In this document: positions 16,283-24,293 of the stretch, in pieces | Layout of the letters: each line of letters begins with the position of its first letter | Position numbering within the stretch: the stretch's first letter is position 1 | Assembly: GCA_963760225.1 (NCBI GenBank) | Contig: CAVXCD010000001.1 | Location: 960,832-1,024,831, forward strand | Reading direction: 5' to 3' | DNA length: 64,000 bases | Source: 13-2-20CM-66-19 sp963760225 | GTDB lineage: Bacteria; Pseudomonadota; Gammaproteobacteria; Steroidobacterales; Steroidobacteraceae | Made by a program: the position numbers and the translations under genes | The notes under the pieces: generated by a model | What the model was told of the DNA's origin: nothing | Databases searched by the model: none | Seen by the model: only the letters and a program-made list of their open reading frames with translations

Positions 16283-18378
16283 GCAGGCTCCTCCGCCGGC
16301 AGCGTGAGCGTGAAGCGGGTGCGCGCGGCCGCGGTGCGCTCGAAGGCGACGCGGCCGCCGTGACGCTCGATGATGGACTTCACCAGCCACAGGCCCAGGC
16401 CGAGCCCGGCGGCCTCCGGCTCGCCGCCGCCGCGGCGGAAGCGCCCGAACAGCTCGCTGCCGTCCGCGCCGGCAGGTCCCGCGCCCTCATCCTCGACCCA
16501 GCTGCGCACCTCACCGCCGCTCGCCGCCGCGCCGATGCGCACCACGCTGCCGGCCGGGGCGAACTTGTTGGCATTCGCCAGCAGGTTGACGAACACCTGC
16601 GTCAGGCGGGTCTTATCGCCGCTCACCGTCGGCAGCTCCTCCGGCAGCTCGACCTCGAGCGTCTGGGCGCGCTGCGTCAGCAGCGCGCCGACCAGCGCGT
16701 GGGCATCCTCGATGGCTTCTGCGAGCGCGACGCTCTGGTGGCGGATGGCGAGCTGCCCCGACTCGATGCGTACGCTCTCCAGCAGGTTGTCGATCAGCTG
16801 CGTCAGGCGCAGCGTGCCGCGCTCGAGCGAGGTGACCAGCTCGCGCTGCTGCTCGCGCGGCAGCTGATCGAGCCCGGCGAGCAGCAGCTCGATGGAGGCC
16901 AGCTGCGCCGCGAGCGGGGTGCGAAACTCGTGCGAGATGTTGGCGAGCACCGAATCGCGCGCGCGCCGCACCGCCTCGAGCTCGGTCTCGTCGCGGATCA
17001 CCTGTACCTGCAGCCCGTCCACCTGCGCAGCACTGGTGATCACCGCAGTGCGCACCTCGCCGGAGACCGCGGTGAGATACTCGATGGCCTTGGCGCTGCC
17101 CTCGCTGCGCGCCAGCACGATCGGGCAGCGCTGCTCGCACGGCCGCCGTCCGTCCTCGAGGCGCGGCTGCAGCACGTCGCCGCAGAAGCGCCCGACCGCC
17201 GCCTCCGCCGTCACCGCCAGCAGGCGTGCCGCCTGCGGGTTCAGATAGCGGATGATGCGGTTCTTGTCGACCGCGTAGACACCCTCGACGATGCCGCCGA
17301 GCACCGCCTGGGCCTCGGCCTCGCGCCGGCGCAGCGTGCTGGTGAGCTCGATGAGGTTGCGGCGCATGTCCTCCATGGTGCGCGCCAGCGCCCCGACCTC
17401 GGCGGCGCCGCCCGTCGGGATGGAGGCGGAGAAGTCGCCCTTGCCGAGGCGCGTGGCCGCCGCGGTCAGCTCGCGCACCGGCCCGACCACGCGCTCCCCG
17501 AGCGCCAGCGCCGCCGCCACCGCGAGCACCGCGAGGATCAGCGCCGTCAACAGCAGTTTGTGCAGCAGGCGGCTCGCCGGATCATCGACCGCGCTGGTGG
17601 GCAGCAGCGCCTCGATGAGCGCGATGGCCTCGCCGCTCGAGGCGAACACCGGCACCGCGGCGGCGTAGGCGTCCTGCGAGTCGACGCGCTGCACCGCGGA
17701 GTGCCCGTCGGCGAGCGCCGCCGCGTACAGCGGGGTAAACGGTCCGACCGGCGCGCTGGTATAGGAGCGATAGTCGATGAGGCGCACCTCCGCGCCTACC
17801 TGCGTGCTCAGGGTGTGCGCCAGCTTGGCGTCCAGGCGCCGCACCGCGTAGAGCGTCAGGTCCTGCTCGCCGAGCATCACCCGCGCACCGAGCAGCGGCA
17901 CCCGCTCGGTGGTGGGCAGCGCCATGAAGGTGCCGCCCTGCTCGGTGGCGGCGGTGACGACCTGTTGCCAGTCGAGCGCCGGCCCCGACACCGCTAGCAC
18001 GCTCCTGGCCGAGAGCACGGCGCAGGCGTCGAGGCCTGCCGCGTCGCAGGAGCGCAGCAGGAACGGCGGCAGCGCCTCGCGCTGCCCTTCAGCCAGCAGC
18101 CGCTGCAACGTCGGCCGGTCGGCGAGCGCGCGCGCGGCGGCATGGGCGTCCTCGGCCATACGTCGCAGATCCTCGCGCGCGGTGGTGGCGGCCAGCTGCA
18201 CGCGCGCCTTGCCCTGCTCATCGGCCTGGGCGCGCAGCATGCGGCTCGCCGACCAGCTGATGCCGCCGGCCACCAGCAGCACCAGTGCCAGGTGGATCGC
18301 CGCCAGCCACCACGACAGGCTGGTGCGGGCCGGGTCCGGCCACAGCGCGCTCCACAGCCGGGCGAGGCGGGCAAACAT
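16279..18378 (-). CDS. membrane sensor histidine kinase with HAMP and Cys-containing PAS
   Basis: A 699-residue transmembrane kinase. A first helix lies near residues 25-45, then a large extracytoplasmic region to about 275, a second helix (LLHKLLLTALILAVLAVAAA), HAMP (GERVVGPVRELTAAATRLG), and a PAS-like domain with CGDVLQPRLEDG and CEQRCPIVLA. The phospho-histidine is in NISHEFRTPLA. ATP-domain boxes are NLLANANKF, EDEGAG and GLGLGLWLVKSIIERHGG. It begins five bases after the permease stop and overlaps the regulator gene by ATGA. The sensed signal is unknown; sulfate status is an inference from the operon. Confidence 0.93.
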   Translation of the reverse strand: MFARLARLWSALWPDPARTSLSWWLAAIHLALVLLVAGGISWSASRMLRAQADEQGKARVQLAATTAREDLRRMAEDAHAAARALADRPTLQRLLAEGQREALPPFLLRSCDAAGLDACAVLSARSVLAVSGPALDWQQVVTAATEQGGTFMALPTTERVPLLGARVMLGEQDLTLYAVRRLDAKLAHTLSTQVGAEVRLIDYRSYTSAPVGPFTPLYAAALADGHSAVQRVDSQDAYAAAVPVFASSGEAIALIEALLPTSAVDDPASRLLHKLLLTALILAVLAVAAALALGERVVGPVRELTAAATRLGKGDFSASIPTGGAAEVGALARTMEDMRRNLIELTSTLRRREAEAQAVLGGIVEGVYAVDKNRIIRYLNPQAARLLAVTAEAAVGRFCGDVLQPRLEDGRRPCEQRCPIVLARSEGSAKAIEYLTAVSGEVRTAVITSAAQVDGLQVQVIRDETELEAVRRARDSVLANISHEFRTPLAAQLASIELLLAGLDQLPREQQRELVTSLERGTLRLTQLIDNLLESVRIESGQLAIRHQSVALAEAIEDAHALVGALLTQRAQTLEVELPEELPTVSGDKTRLTQVFVNLLANANKFAPAGSVVRIGAAASGGEVRSWVEDEGAGPAGADGSELFGRFRRGGGEPEAAGLGLGLWLVKSIIERHGGRVAFERTAAARTRFTLTLPAEEPA

Positions 18379-18383
18379 CGCGC

Positions 18384-19250
18384 TCAGCGCCTGCGGTAGC
18401 CGGTGCGCTCGACGAGCGTCTTGACGATGAGCGTCAGGCACGCGAGCAGGGTGAGCAGTGAGGCGACCGCGAACGCACCGACGAAGTTGTACTCGTTATA
18501 GAGGATCTCGATCTGCAGCGGCATGGTATTGGTGAGGCCGCGGATGTGCCCGGAGACTACCGACACGGCGCCGAACTCGCCCATGGCGCGCGCGTTGCAG
18601 AGCACCATGCCGTATACCAGGCCCCAGCGCACCTTCGGCAAGGTAACACGGAAGAAGGTCATCCAGCCCCCCGCGCCGAGCGTGATCGCCGCTTCCTCCT
18701 CGTCGTTGCCGAGCTGCTGCATCAGCGGGATGAGCTCACGCGCCACGTAGGGGAAGGTCACGAACATGGTGGCGAGCACGATGCCCGGCAGGGCGAACAC
18801 AATGCTCAGGTCGTGCTCCTGCAGCCAGACGCCGAACCAGCCGTGCATGCCGAACAGCAGCACGAACACCATGCCGGAGATCACCGGCGATACCGCCAGC
18901 GGCAGGTCGATGAGTGTGATCAGCACGCTCTTGCCGCGGAACTCGAACTTGGCGATCGCCCAGGCGGCCGCCAGGCCGAAAATCGTGTTGACCGGCACCA
19001 CGATCAGCGCGGTGATCAGGGTGAGGCGGATGGCGGCGGTGGTGTCCGCATCGGTGAAGGTATGCAGGTAAGCCGGCACGCCCTTGGCGAGCGCCATGGC
19101 GAACACCGTCGCGAGCGGCGCCAGCAGCACCGCGGCGAGGAAGGTGAGCGACACGCCGATGAACAGCCAGCGCACGATGCTGTGCATCCAGGTGTGCTGC
19201 CCCGGCCGGTTCAGGTCGGCGGCGGGAGCGCCCGGCAGCGAGCGTGCCAT
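18384..19250 (-). CDS. cysW: sulfate ABC transporter permease CysW
   Basis: Inner-membrane permease of 288 residues with six hydrophobic segments. The coupling-helix EAA motif reads EEEAAITLGAGGWMTFFRVTLPKVRWGL, and the family end is MGEFGAVSVVSGHIRGLTNTMPLQIEILYNEY, characteristic of CysW. The ATG overlaps the cysT stop as TGATG. The start upstream (19286) would run into cysT and is not needed. Confidence 0.95.
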   Translation of the reverse strand: MARSLPGAPAADLNRPGQHTWMHSIVRWLFIGVSLTFLAAVLLAPLATVFAMALAKGVPAYLHTFTDADTTAAIRLTLITALIVVPVNTIFGLAAAWAIAKFEFRGKSVLITLIDLPLAVSPVISGMVFVLLFGMHGWFGVWLQEHDLSIVFALPGIVLATMFVTFPYVARELIPLMQQLGNDEEEAAITLGAGGWMTFFRVTLPKVRWGLVYGMVLCNARAMGEFGAVSVVSGHIRGLTNTMPLQIEILYNEYNFVGAFAVASLLTLLACLTLIVKTLVERTGYRRR

Positions 19251-20086
19251 CAGCGTGCCGCCCGCACGTGGCGCCGGCGGCCCCACGCCTGCAACAGATT
19301 GATGGCGAGCAGCACCACGAAGGAGATGGCGAGCATCACCAGTCCGAGCGCCGCGGCGCCGTGGTAGTCGAACTCCTCGAGGTGGATGACGATGAGCAGC
19401 GGGGTGATCTCGGTCTTCATCGGGATGTTGCCGGCGATGAAGATGACCGAGCCGTACTCGCCGACCGCGCGCGCGAACGCCAGCGTGAAGCCGGTGAGCA
19501 GCGCCGGCAGCACCGTGGGCAGGATGATGCGGCGGAACACGTAGAAACGCCCGGCACCGAGGGTCTCCGCCGCATCCTCCAGCTCGCGCTGCACCTCGAG
19601 CAGCGCCGGCTGCACCGCGCGCACCGCGAACGGCATGCTGATCAGCGTGAGGGCCAGGGTCACGCCGAGCCAGGTGTAGGCGACTTTCACCCCGAGCGGC
19701 TCGAGGTAGCGGCCTATCCAGCCGTTCTGCGCGAACACGGTGGTGAGCGCGATGCCCGACACCGCGGTCGGCAGCGCGAACGGCATGTCGATCAGCGCGT
19801 CGATGATCTTGCGGCCGGGAAACTCGTAGCGCACCAGCGTCCAGGCGATGATGAAACCGAACACCACGTTGATCGAGGCCGCCAGCAGCGAGGCGCCGAA
19901 CGACAGCCGGTAGGAGCCGAGCGCACGCGGGCTGGCCACCACGTGCAGGAACTCGCTCCAGTGCAGCGAGGTGCCGGCCGCCACCAGCGCCGCCAGCGGC
20001 AGCAGCACGATGGTCGACAGGAATGCCGTCGTGAAGCCGAAGGTCAGGCCGAATCCGGGCAGGATGCTGGGCTGCTTGAAGCTCAT
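19250..20086 (-). CDS. cysT: sulfate ABC transporter permease CysT
   Basis: Partner permease (also called CysU), 278 residues starting MSFKQPSILPGFGLTFG. The EAA loop is LEDAAETLGAGRFYVFRRIILPTVLPALLTG, and the segment ARAVGEYGSVIFIAGNIPMKTEI is typical of CysT. Membrane segments are evident across the whole length. The ATG overlaps the ATPase stop (ATGA) and the stop overlaps the cysW ATG. Upstream frame continuation into the ATPase gene is not protein-like. Confidence 0.95.
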   Translation of the reverse strand: MSFKQPSILPGFGLTFGFTTAFLSTIVLLPLAALVAAGTSLHWSEFLHVVASPRALGSYRLSFGASLLAASINVVFGFIIAWTLVRYEFPGRKIIDALIDMPFALPTAVSGIALTTVFAQNGWIGRYLEPLGVKVAYTWLGVTLALTLISMPFAVRAVQPALLEVQRELEDAAETLGAGRFYVFRRIILPTVLPALLTGFTLAFARAVGEYGSVIFIAGNIPMKTEITPLLIVIHLEEFDYHGAAALGLVMLAISFVVLLAINLLQAWGRRRHVRAAR

Positions 20087-21834
20087 GATGCCGGTCGCAG
20101 CACGATCAGCACCGGCCAGCGGCCGGCGTCGAGCAGCGCATGCCAGCGCGCGGCGAACCCGTCGAGCTCGGTGACCCCGAGGATGAGCATCTGCGCCGGC
20201 GAGTCGGCCAGGCGGCGGGTCAGCTCGCGGGTGGCGTCGCCGAAGCGCAGCTCGGTGCGCATCTCCAGGCCGTGCGCCGCCTGCGCCTCCGAGCGCGCAT
20301 CGAGCAGCTCGCGCATGCCCTGCGGCCGGTTCGCGTCGCTGTCGGCGGCGACGATGCCGACGTATACCGCTTCCGCGGGCACGTGGCGCAGCACGCTTGC
20401 CGACACGCCGAGCGTGGCGCTGCGCGCCGCATCGTCCGTCCAGTGGATCAGCACGCGCTGCGGCGCGCCCGCCGCCTCCGGCAGCACCAGCAGTTCGTGT
20501 GCGCCGCGGCGCAGCAGCCACTCGGCGCGTCGCGCGCAGTCGGGCTGCGCGGCGAGCACGGTGGCGCCCACGAACGTGTCGTGCGTCTGGCACGGCGCCT
20601 GCGCCACACCCAGATCCGGCTCGATGCGCGCGCCGATGCGCGTTTTCATGCGCGCCGCGAGCTCGGTGAGCAGCGGCTGGCGGCCGAGCGACTCGGCAAG
20701 CGCGGCGCTCGGGGCGCAGGCGGTGAAGCTCGACAGCGGCGTCGGCAGCAGGTGCAGGCGGCGCACGCCGATGGCGACCTGCTGCCCGGCGCTCAGCTCG
20801 AAGCCGCGCTGCGCGTAGCGGGTACGGGTTACCTGCAGCGTGGTGCTCGCGGTGCCCTCGTCGGAGGACAGCAGCGGTGCACCCGCGCCGTCGGCGAGGC
20901 GCACGCGCAGCCGCTCGAACGCGCCGGTGAACATCACCTCCTCGACGACGCCCTGGCCGAGGTAGCGCGAGCCGAGCGCCTCGCGCGCGGCGGCGACCTC
21001 CACCTCCTCCGGGCGCACCACCGCCACCACCTCGTGCTCGGGCGCGCCGTCGCTGCGCTCGGGGGCGGCCATGATGGTGTCGCCCACCCTGATACCGTCG
21101 GCGGTGCGGCGGGCGAGAAACAGGTTGGCGGCGCCGAGGAAGGTGGCGACGAAGCGCGTGGCGGGCTGCGAGTACAGGTCGTGGGGCGCACCCGCTTCCA
21201 GCAGGCGGCCGAAGTTCATGATGCCGATGCGATCGGCCATCGCGAACGCTTCCTCTTGGTCGTGGGTCACCAGCACCGTGGTGATGCCAAGCTCGCGCTG
21301 CACCTGGCGGATCGTGCGGCGCAGCTCCTCGCGGATCTTGGCGTCGAGGGCCCCGAACGGCTCATCGAGCAGCAGCACCTCGGGCTTGTGGGCGAGCGCG
21401 CGCGCCACGGCGACGCGCTGCTGCTGGCCGCCGGAGAGCTGCGCCGGCAGGCGGTCGTCCATGCCCTCGAGCGCCACCAGGCGCAACAGCTCCTGACGGC
21501 GCTCGCGGCGGCGCCGCGCGCGCATGTGGCGCACGCGCAGCGCGAACTCGATGTTGTCCGCGACCGTCATGTGGCGGAAGAGTGCGTAGTTCTGGAACAC
21601 CAGCCCCACGCCGCGCTTGCGCGCCCCGACGTGGGTGACGTCGCGGCCGTGCAGGGCGATGCGGCCATGGTCCACCCCGGTCAGCCCGGCGATGGCGCGC
21701 AGCAGCGTGCTCTTGCCGCTGCCGGAAGGCCCCAGCAGCACGAAGAACTCGCCGTCGCCGATGTCGAGGGACACGTCGTTGACGACCGGGGCGCCGGCGT
21801 AGTGCTTGGTGACCTGGTCGAGCGTGATGGACAT
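20083..21834 (-). CDS. cysA: sulfate-type ABC ATPase with C-terminal universal-stress-like extension
   Basis: Residues 1-240 are an ABC nucleotide-binding domain: Walker A GPSGSGKST, signature LSGGQQQRVAVARAL, Walker B VLLLDEPFGALDA, switch histidine VLVTHDQEEA. Residues 240-355 resemble the CysA regulatory domain (VRPEEVEV). Another 228 residues follow that ordinary CysA (about 365 residues) lacks. Residues from about 455 read QRVLIHWTDDAARSA, then MLILGVTELDGF and PVLIVLRPAS, a UspA-like alpha/beta pattern, perhaps preceded by a half domain (ELLVLPE). Stress or nucleotide sensing coupled to sulfate uptake is an inference. It is the first gene of the operon. Confidence 0.9.
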   Translation of the reverse strand: MSITLDQVTKHYAGAPVVNDVSLDIGDGEFFVLLGPSGSGKSTLLRAIAGLTGVDHGRIALHGRDVTHVGARKRGVGLVFQNYALFRHMTVADNIEFALRVRHMRARRRRERRQELLRLVALEGMDDRLPAQLSGGQQQRVAVARALAHKPEVLLLDEPFGALDAKIREELRRTIRQVQRELGITTVLVTHDQEEAFAMADRIGIMNFGRLLEAGAPHDLYSQPATRFVATFLGAANLFLARRTADGIRVGDTIMAAPERSDGAPEHEVVAVVRPEEVEVAAAREALGSRYLGQGVVEEVMFTGAFERLRVRLADGAGAPLLSSDEGTASTTLQVTRTRYAQRGFELSAGQQVAIGVRRLHLLPTPLSSFTACAPSAALAESLGRQPLLTELAARMKTRIGARIEPDLGVAQAPCQTHDTFVGATVLAAQPDCARRAEWLLRRGAHELLVLPEAAGAPQRVLIHWTDDAARSATLGVSASVLRHVPAEAVYVGIVAADSDANRPQGMRELLDARSEAQAAHGLEMRTELRFGDATRELTRRLADSPAQMLILGVTELDGFAARWHALLDAGRWPVLIVLRPAS

Positions 21835-21840
21835 CCTGCG

Positions 21841-21870
21841 ATGCTACCGGGGCGGCCGACGCAGCGTCAC
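21841..21870 (-). promoter_or_regulatory. promoter candidate for the sulfate operon
   Basis: Minus strand: GTGACG (21870-21865), 18-base spacer, TAGCAT (21846-21841), then six bases to the ATPase ATG. The spacing predicts a start at or next to the initiation codon. No CysB-type site was recognised. Confidence 0.4.
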
Positions 21871-21875
21871 TGCCC

Positions 21876-21892
21876 CCGGCTCGGTAAGCCGG
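21876..21892. other. hairpin between ybeD and the sulfate operon
   Basis: CCGGCT / AGCCGG, six-base stem, five-base loop, just after the ybeD stop on the minus strand. No T-run follows on either strand, so it is a poor intrinsic terminator and may be an operator or chance. Confidence 0.3.
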
Positions 21893-21919
21893 TGACAAAG
21901 CGGTTATGCGCCCGGATTC

Positions 21920-22180
21920 CTAGAGCAGCATCACTACGCCGTCGCAGCGGCGCAGCTCGCCGACCAGCGCCTCGATCTGCGCGCGGCTCTCGGCGGGCAA
22001 CAGGTAGGAGATCGAGAGGAAATTGCCGTTGGCGGACAGCCGCTCGCGCACCCGGCCGTCCGGCAGCGCCGGCGCGTGGCGCAACACGATGGCATGCACC
22101 CGGGCGCGGAAATCGTCCTGCGGGCGCCCCACCACCTTCAGCGGATAGTCGGTGGGGAATTGCAGCAGGGCGTCGCTCAC
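21920..22180 (-). CDS. ybeD: YbeD/DUF493 family protein
   Basis: An 86-residue small alpha/beta protein: LLQFPTDYPLKVVGRPQDDF, then HAIVLRHAP, SANGNFLSISY and the C-terminal CDGVVMLL. These match the DUF493 family, which sits between dacA and lipB in E. coli; function unknown, with an allosteric-domain-like fold. The GTG start overlaps the aminotransferase stop (GTGA). Here lipA/lipB do not follow; the sulfate/two-component block lies between. Confidence 0.9.
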   Translation of the reverse strand: MSDALLQFPTDYPLKVVGRPQDDFRARVHAIVLRHAPALPDGRVRERLSANGNFLSISYLLPAESRAQIEALVGELRRCDGVVMLL

Positions 22181-23049
22181 CACGGCGTCCCGGCGAGCTC
22201 CTGCTTGTAGCGCTGCAGCTCCGCGTACACCCGCCGCCACAGCGGCCCGGGCTTGCCCGTGCCCACCGCGTGGCCGTCGATCGCGGTCACCGGCTGCACT
22301 TCGCGGGTCGCGGCCGAGATCCACACCTCGTCCGCCGCGCGCAGCTGCGCCTCGCTGATCGGCATGACGCGGCAGTGGATGGCAGCGCGCGCCGCCATCT
22401 CCTCCACCACGCCGCGCGTGGTGCCCGGCAGGATACGCCGTGAGTTCGGCGGCATGAGCACCTCGCCGGCGAGCACCACGTGCACCGCCGAAGCGGACGC
22501 CTCGGTGAGCTCCCCGTCGCGCAGCAGGATGGTCTCCGCGGCCGCCGCCTCCACCGACAGCTGCCGCAGCAGCACGTTGGCGAGCAGCGCCACCGACTTG
22601 ATGTCGCAGCGCGCCCAGCGCGTGTCGGCCGCGGTCACGCAGCTCACCCCCTTGTCGAGCACGTCCGCGGCGGCCAGCGCCAGCGGCGCACAGAACGCGA
22701 ACACCGTGCGCGGGATGTGCGGCAGCGGCGCGTGGCTGCGGCCGAGCTGAGCGCCGCGCGTCACCTGCCAGTAGACGTAGCAGTCGCCGCCGCCGTTGCG
22801 CTCGATCAGGCCGGCGAGGATCGCGCGCCACTCCTCGCGCGTGTGCGGATCCTCCATGCTGATGGCGGCCAGGCTGCGCGTGAGGCGCTCGCCGTGGGCG
22901 GCGAAACGAAACGGCCGGCCGGCGTACACCGGCATCAGCTCGTACACCGCGTCGGCGTACAGAAAGCCGCGGTCGAGCGGCGAGATGCGCGCCGCGGCGA
23001 GCGGCAGGTAAGTGCCGTTCAGGTAGCACAGCGGCAGTGGCTCGGCCAT
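22177..23049 (-). CDS. dat: D-amino acid aminotransferase (class IV)
   Basis: PLP fold-type IV transaminase, probably D-alanine aminotransferase, linking D-Ala and D-Glu pools for peptidoglycan. The PLP lysine is in RCDIKSVALLANVL. FLYADAVYELMPVYAGRPF lies near residue 32, and LTEASASAVHVV and PGTTRGVVEEMA are the phosphate-cup segments. It has 290 residues; the ATG is preceded by AAGGAGCG. A branched-chain aminotransferase-like activity is possible, but the RCDIKS segment and wall-gene neighbours favour the D-specific enzyme. Confidence 0.88.
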   Translation of the reverse strand: MAEPLPLCYLNGTYLPLAAARISPLDRGFLYADAVYELMPVYAGRPFRFAAHGERLTRSLAAISMEDPHTREEWRAILAGLIERNGGGDCYVYWQVTRGAQLGRSHAPLPHIPRTVFAFCAPLALAAADVLDKGVSCVTAADTRWARCDIKSVALLANVLLRQLSVEAAAAETILLRDGELTEASASAVHVVLAGEVLMPPNSRRILPGTTRGVVEEMAARAAIHCRVMPISEAQLRAADEVWISAATREVQPVTAIDGHAVGTGKPGPLWRRVYAELQRYKQELAGTPW

Positions 23050-23059
23050 CAGCGCTCCT

Positions 23060-24202
23060 TCAGTGGAACCACAACACCACGCTGTCGACGGCGCGCGTCC
23101 ACAGCCCGCCGCGCGGCACGGCGGCGAGCGCCACCAGCGGCGCACGCGCGATCAGCGTGCCGCTCTCGTCGCTCACCACGTACTCGCCGAGCGGCTTGCC
23201 GGCGGCGAGCGGCGCGATCAGCGGCTCGACGCTCAGGTGCGCGCTGGTGTGCAGCGCCGCCGCCTGGCCGCGGCCGACGGTCGCGTAGACGTCGTAGGGC
23301 ACACCCACGGCGGCGAATTCCGCCGCGGACTTGTAGACGCGCGGCTTGAGCACCGTCTGCTGCGCCGCCTTGACGCGCACCGTCTCGAAGAAGGTGTAAC
23401 CGTAGTTGAGCAGCGCCGCGCTCGCCTCCTCGCGCCCCTTCTCACTAGGGGCGCCCATCACCACCGACACCAGGCGCATGCCGTTGCGGTTGGCGGAGCT
23501 CGCCAGGCAGAAGCCCGCGCTGTCGGTGTGCCCGGTCTTGAGGCCGTCGACCGACGGGTCCTTGCCGAGCAGCGTGTTGCGGTTGCCCTGGCGGATGTTG
23601 TTCCACATGAACTCGCGCAGGCTGAACAGCGGGTAGTACTGCGGGAAATCGCGGATCAGCGCGTTGGCGAGCGTCGCCACGTCGTGCGCGGTGGTGTAGT
23701 GATCGGGCGCGGGCAGGCCGTCGCTGTTGACGAAGTTGCTCGAGCGCATGCCGAGCCGCCGTGCGTAGGCGTTCATCATCTGGGCGAACGCCGGCTCGCT
23801 GCCGCCGACGCGCTCGGCGAGCGCCACGGTGGCATCGTTGCCCGACTGCACGATCATGCCCTTGATGAGGATGTCGGCCGGGATCTGCGTGCCGACCTGC
23901 ACGAAGGTGCGCGAGCCTTCCGCGTGCCAGGCGTGCTCGCTGATCGTGACCATGTCGGTGAGTTTCAGCCGCCCTTCCTTAAGCGCGCTGAACACCACGT
24001 AGGCGGTCATCAGCTTGGTGAGGCTGGCCGGCTCGGCGCGCGCATCGGCCTGGTCCTGTGCCAGCACCCGGCCGCTGAAATGATCAACGAGGATGTAGGC
24101 GCGCGCCTTGACGGCCGGCGGCGCAGGTATCGGTGCCGCCGCCCACAGCGGCGGGCAGACGAGCAGTGCCGCGACGAGCGCGGCCGGCAGGTAGCGGATC
24201 AC
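23060..24202 (-). CDS. dacA: D-alanyl-D-alanine carboxypeptidase (PBP5/6 type)
   Basis: Trims the terminal D-Ala of peptidoglycan stem peptides. The serine-penicillin motifs are SLTK (in EPASLTKLMTAYV), SGN and KTGHTD. The last residues GGLWTRAVDSVVLWFH form the amphipathic membrane anchor. The GTG at 24202 is chosen because it directly precedes the signal peptide IRYLPAALVAALLV and no ATG is available; this gives 380 residues. It is followed ten bases later by dat. Confidence 0.95.
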   Translation of the reverse strand: MIRYLPAALVAALLVCPPLWAAAPIPAPPAVKARAYILVDHFSGRVLAQDQADARAEPASLTKLMTAYVVFSALKEGRLKLTDMVTISEHAWHAEGSRTFVQVGTQIPADILIKGMIVQSGNDATVALAERVGGSEPAFAQMMNAYARRLGMRSSNFVNSDGLPAPDHYTTAHDVATLANALIRDFPQYYPLFSLREFMWNNIRQGNRNTLLGKDPSVDGLKTGHTDSAGFCLASSANRNGMRLVSVVMGAPSEKGREEASAALLNYGYTFFETVRVKAAQQTVLKPRVYKSAAEFAAVGVPYDVYATVGRGQAAALHTSAHLSVEPLIAPLAAGKPLGEYVVSDESGTLIARAPLVALAAVPRGGLWTRAVDSVVLWFH

Positions 24203-24275
24203 TGTGCGAACTTTCCCTTGCTGCACGTGTAATGCGGCACGGATCTTAACCCAAGCGCCGCGCGTGCATGCGGAC

Positions 24276-24290
24276 GCGCGCCAAGCGCGC
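24276..24290. other. GC hairpin between rlpA and dacA
   Basis: GCGCGC-CAA-GCGCGC in the 91-base gap after the rlpA stop. No T-run, so termination is doubtful; dacA may have its own promoter here, but no good -35/-10 pair is seen. Confidence 0.3.
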
Positions 24291-24293
24291 CGC

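Noticed and set aside
20086..20593. In-frame N-terminal extension of cysT
   Set aside because: It lies in the USP-like part of the ATPase gene in another frame; the ATG overlapping the ATPase stop fits the family N-terminus.
20140..22443. 767-codon open frame antisense to the sulfate ATPase and ybeD
   Set aside because: It spans two genes and an intergenic promoter on the other strand; low-complexity Arg/Ala/His translation.
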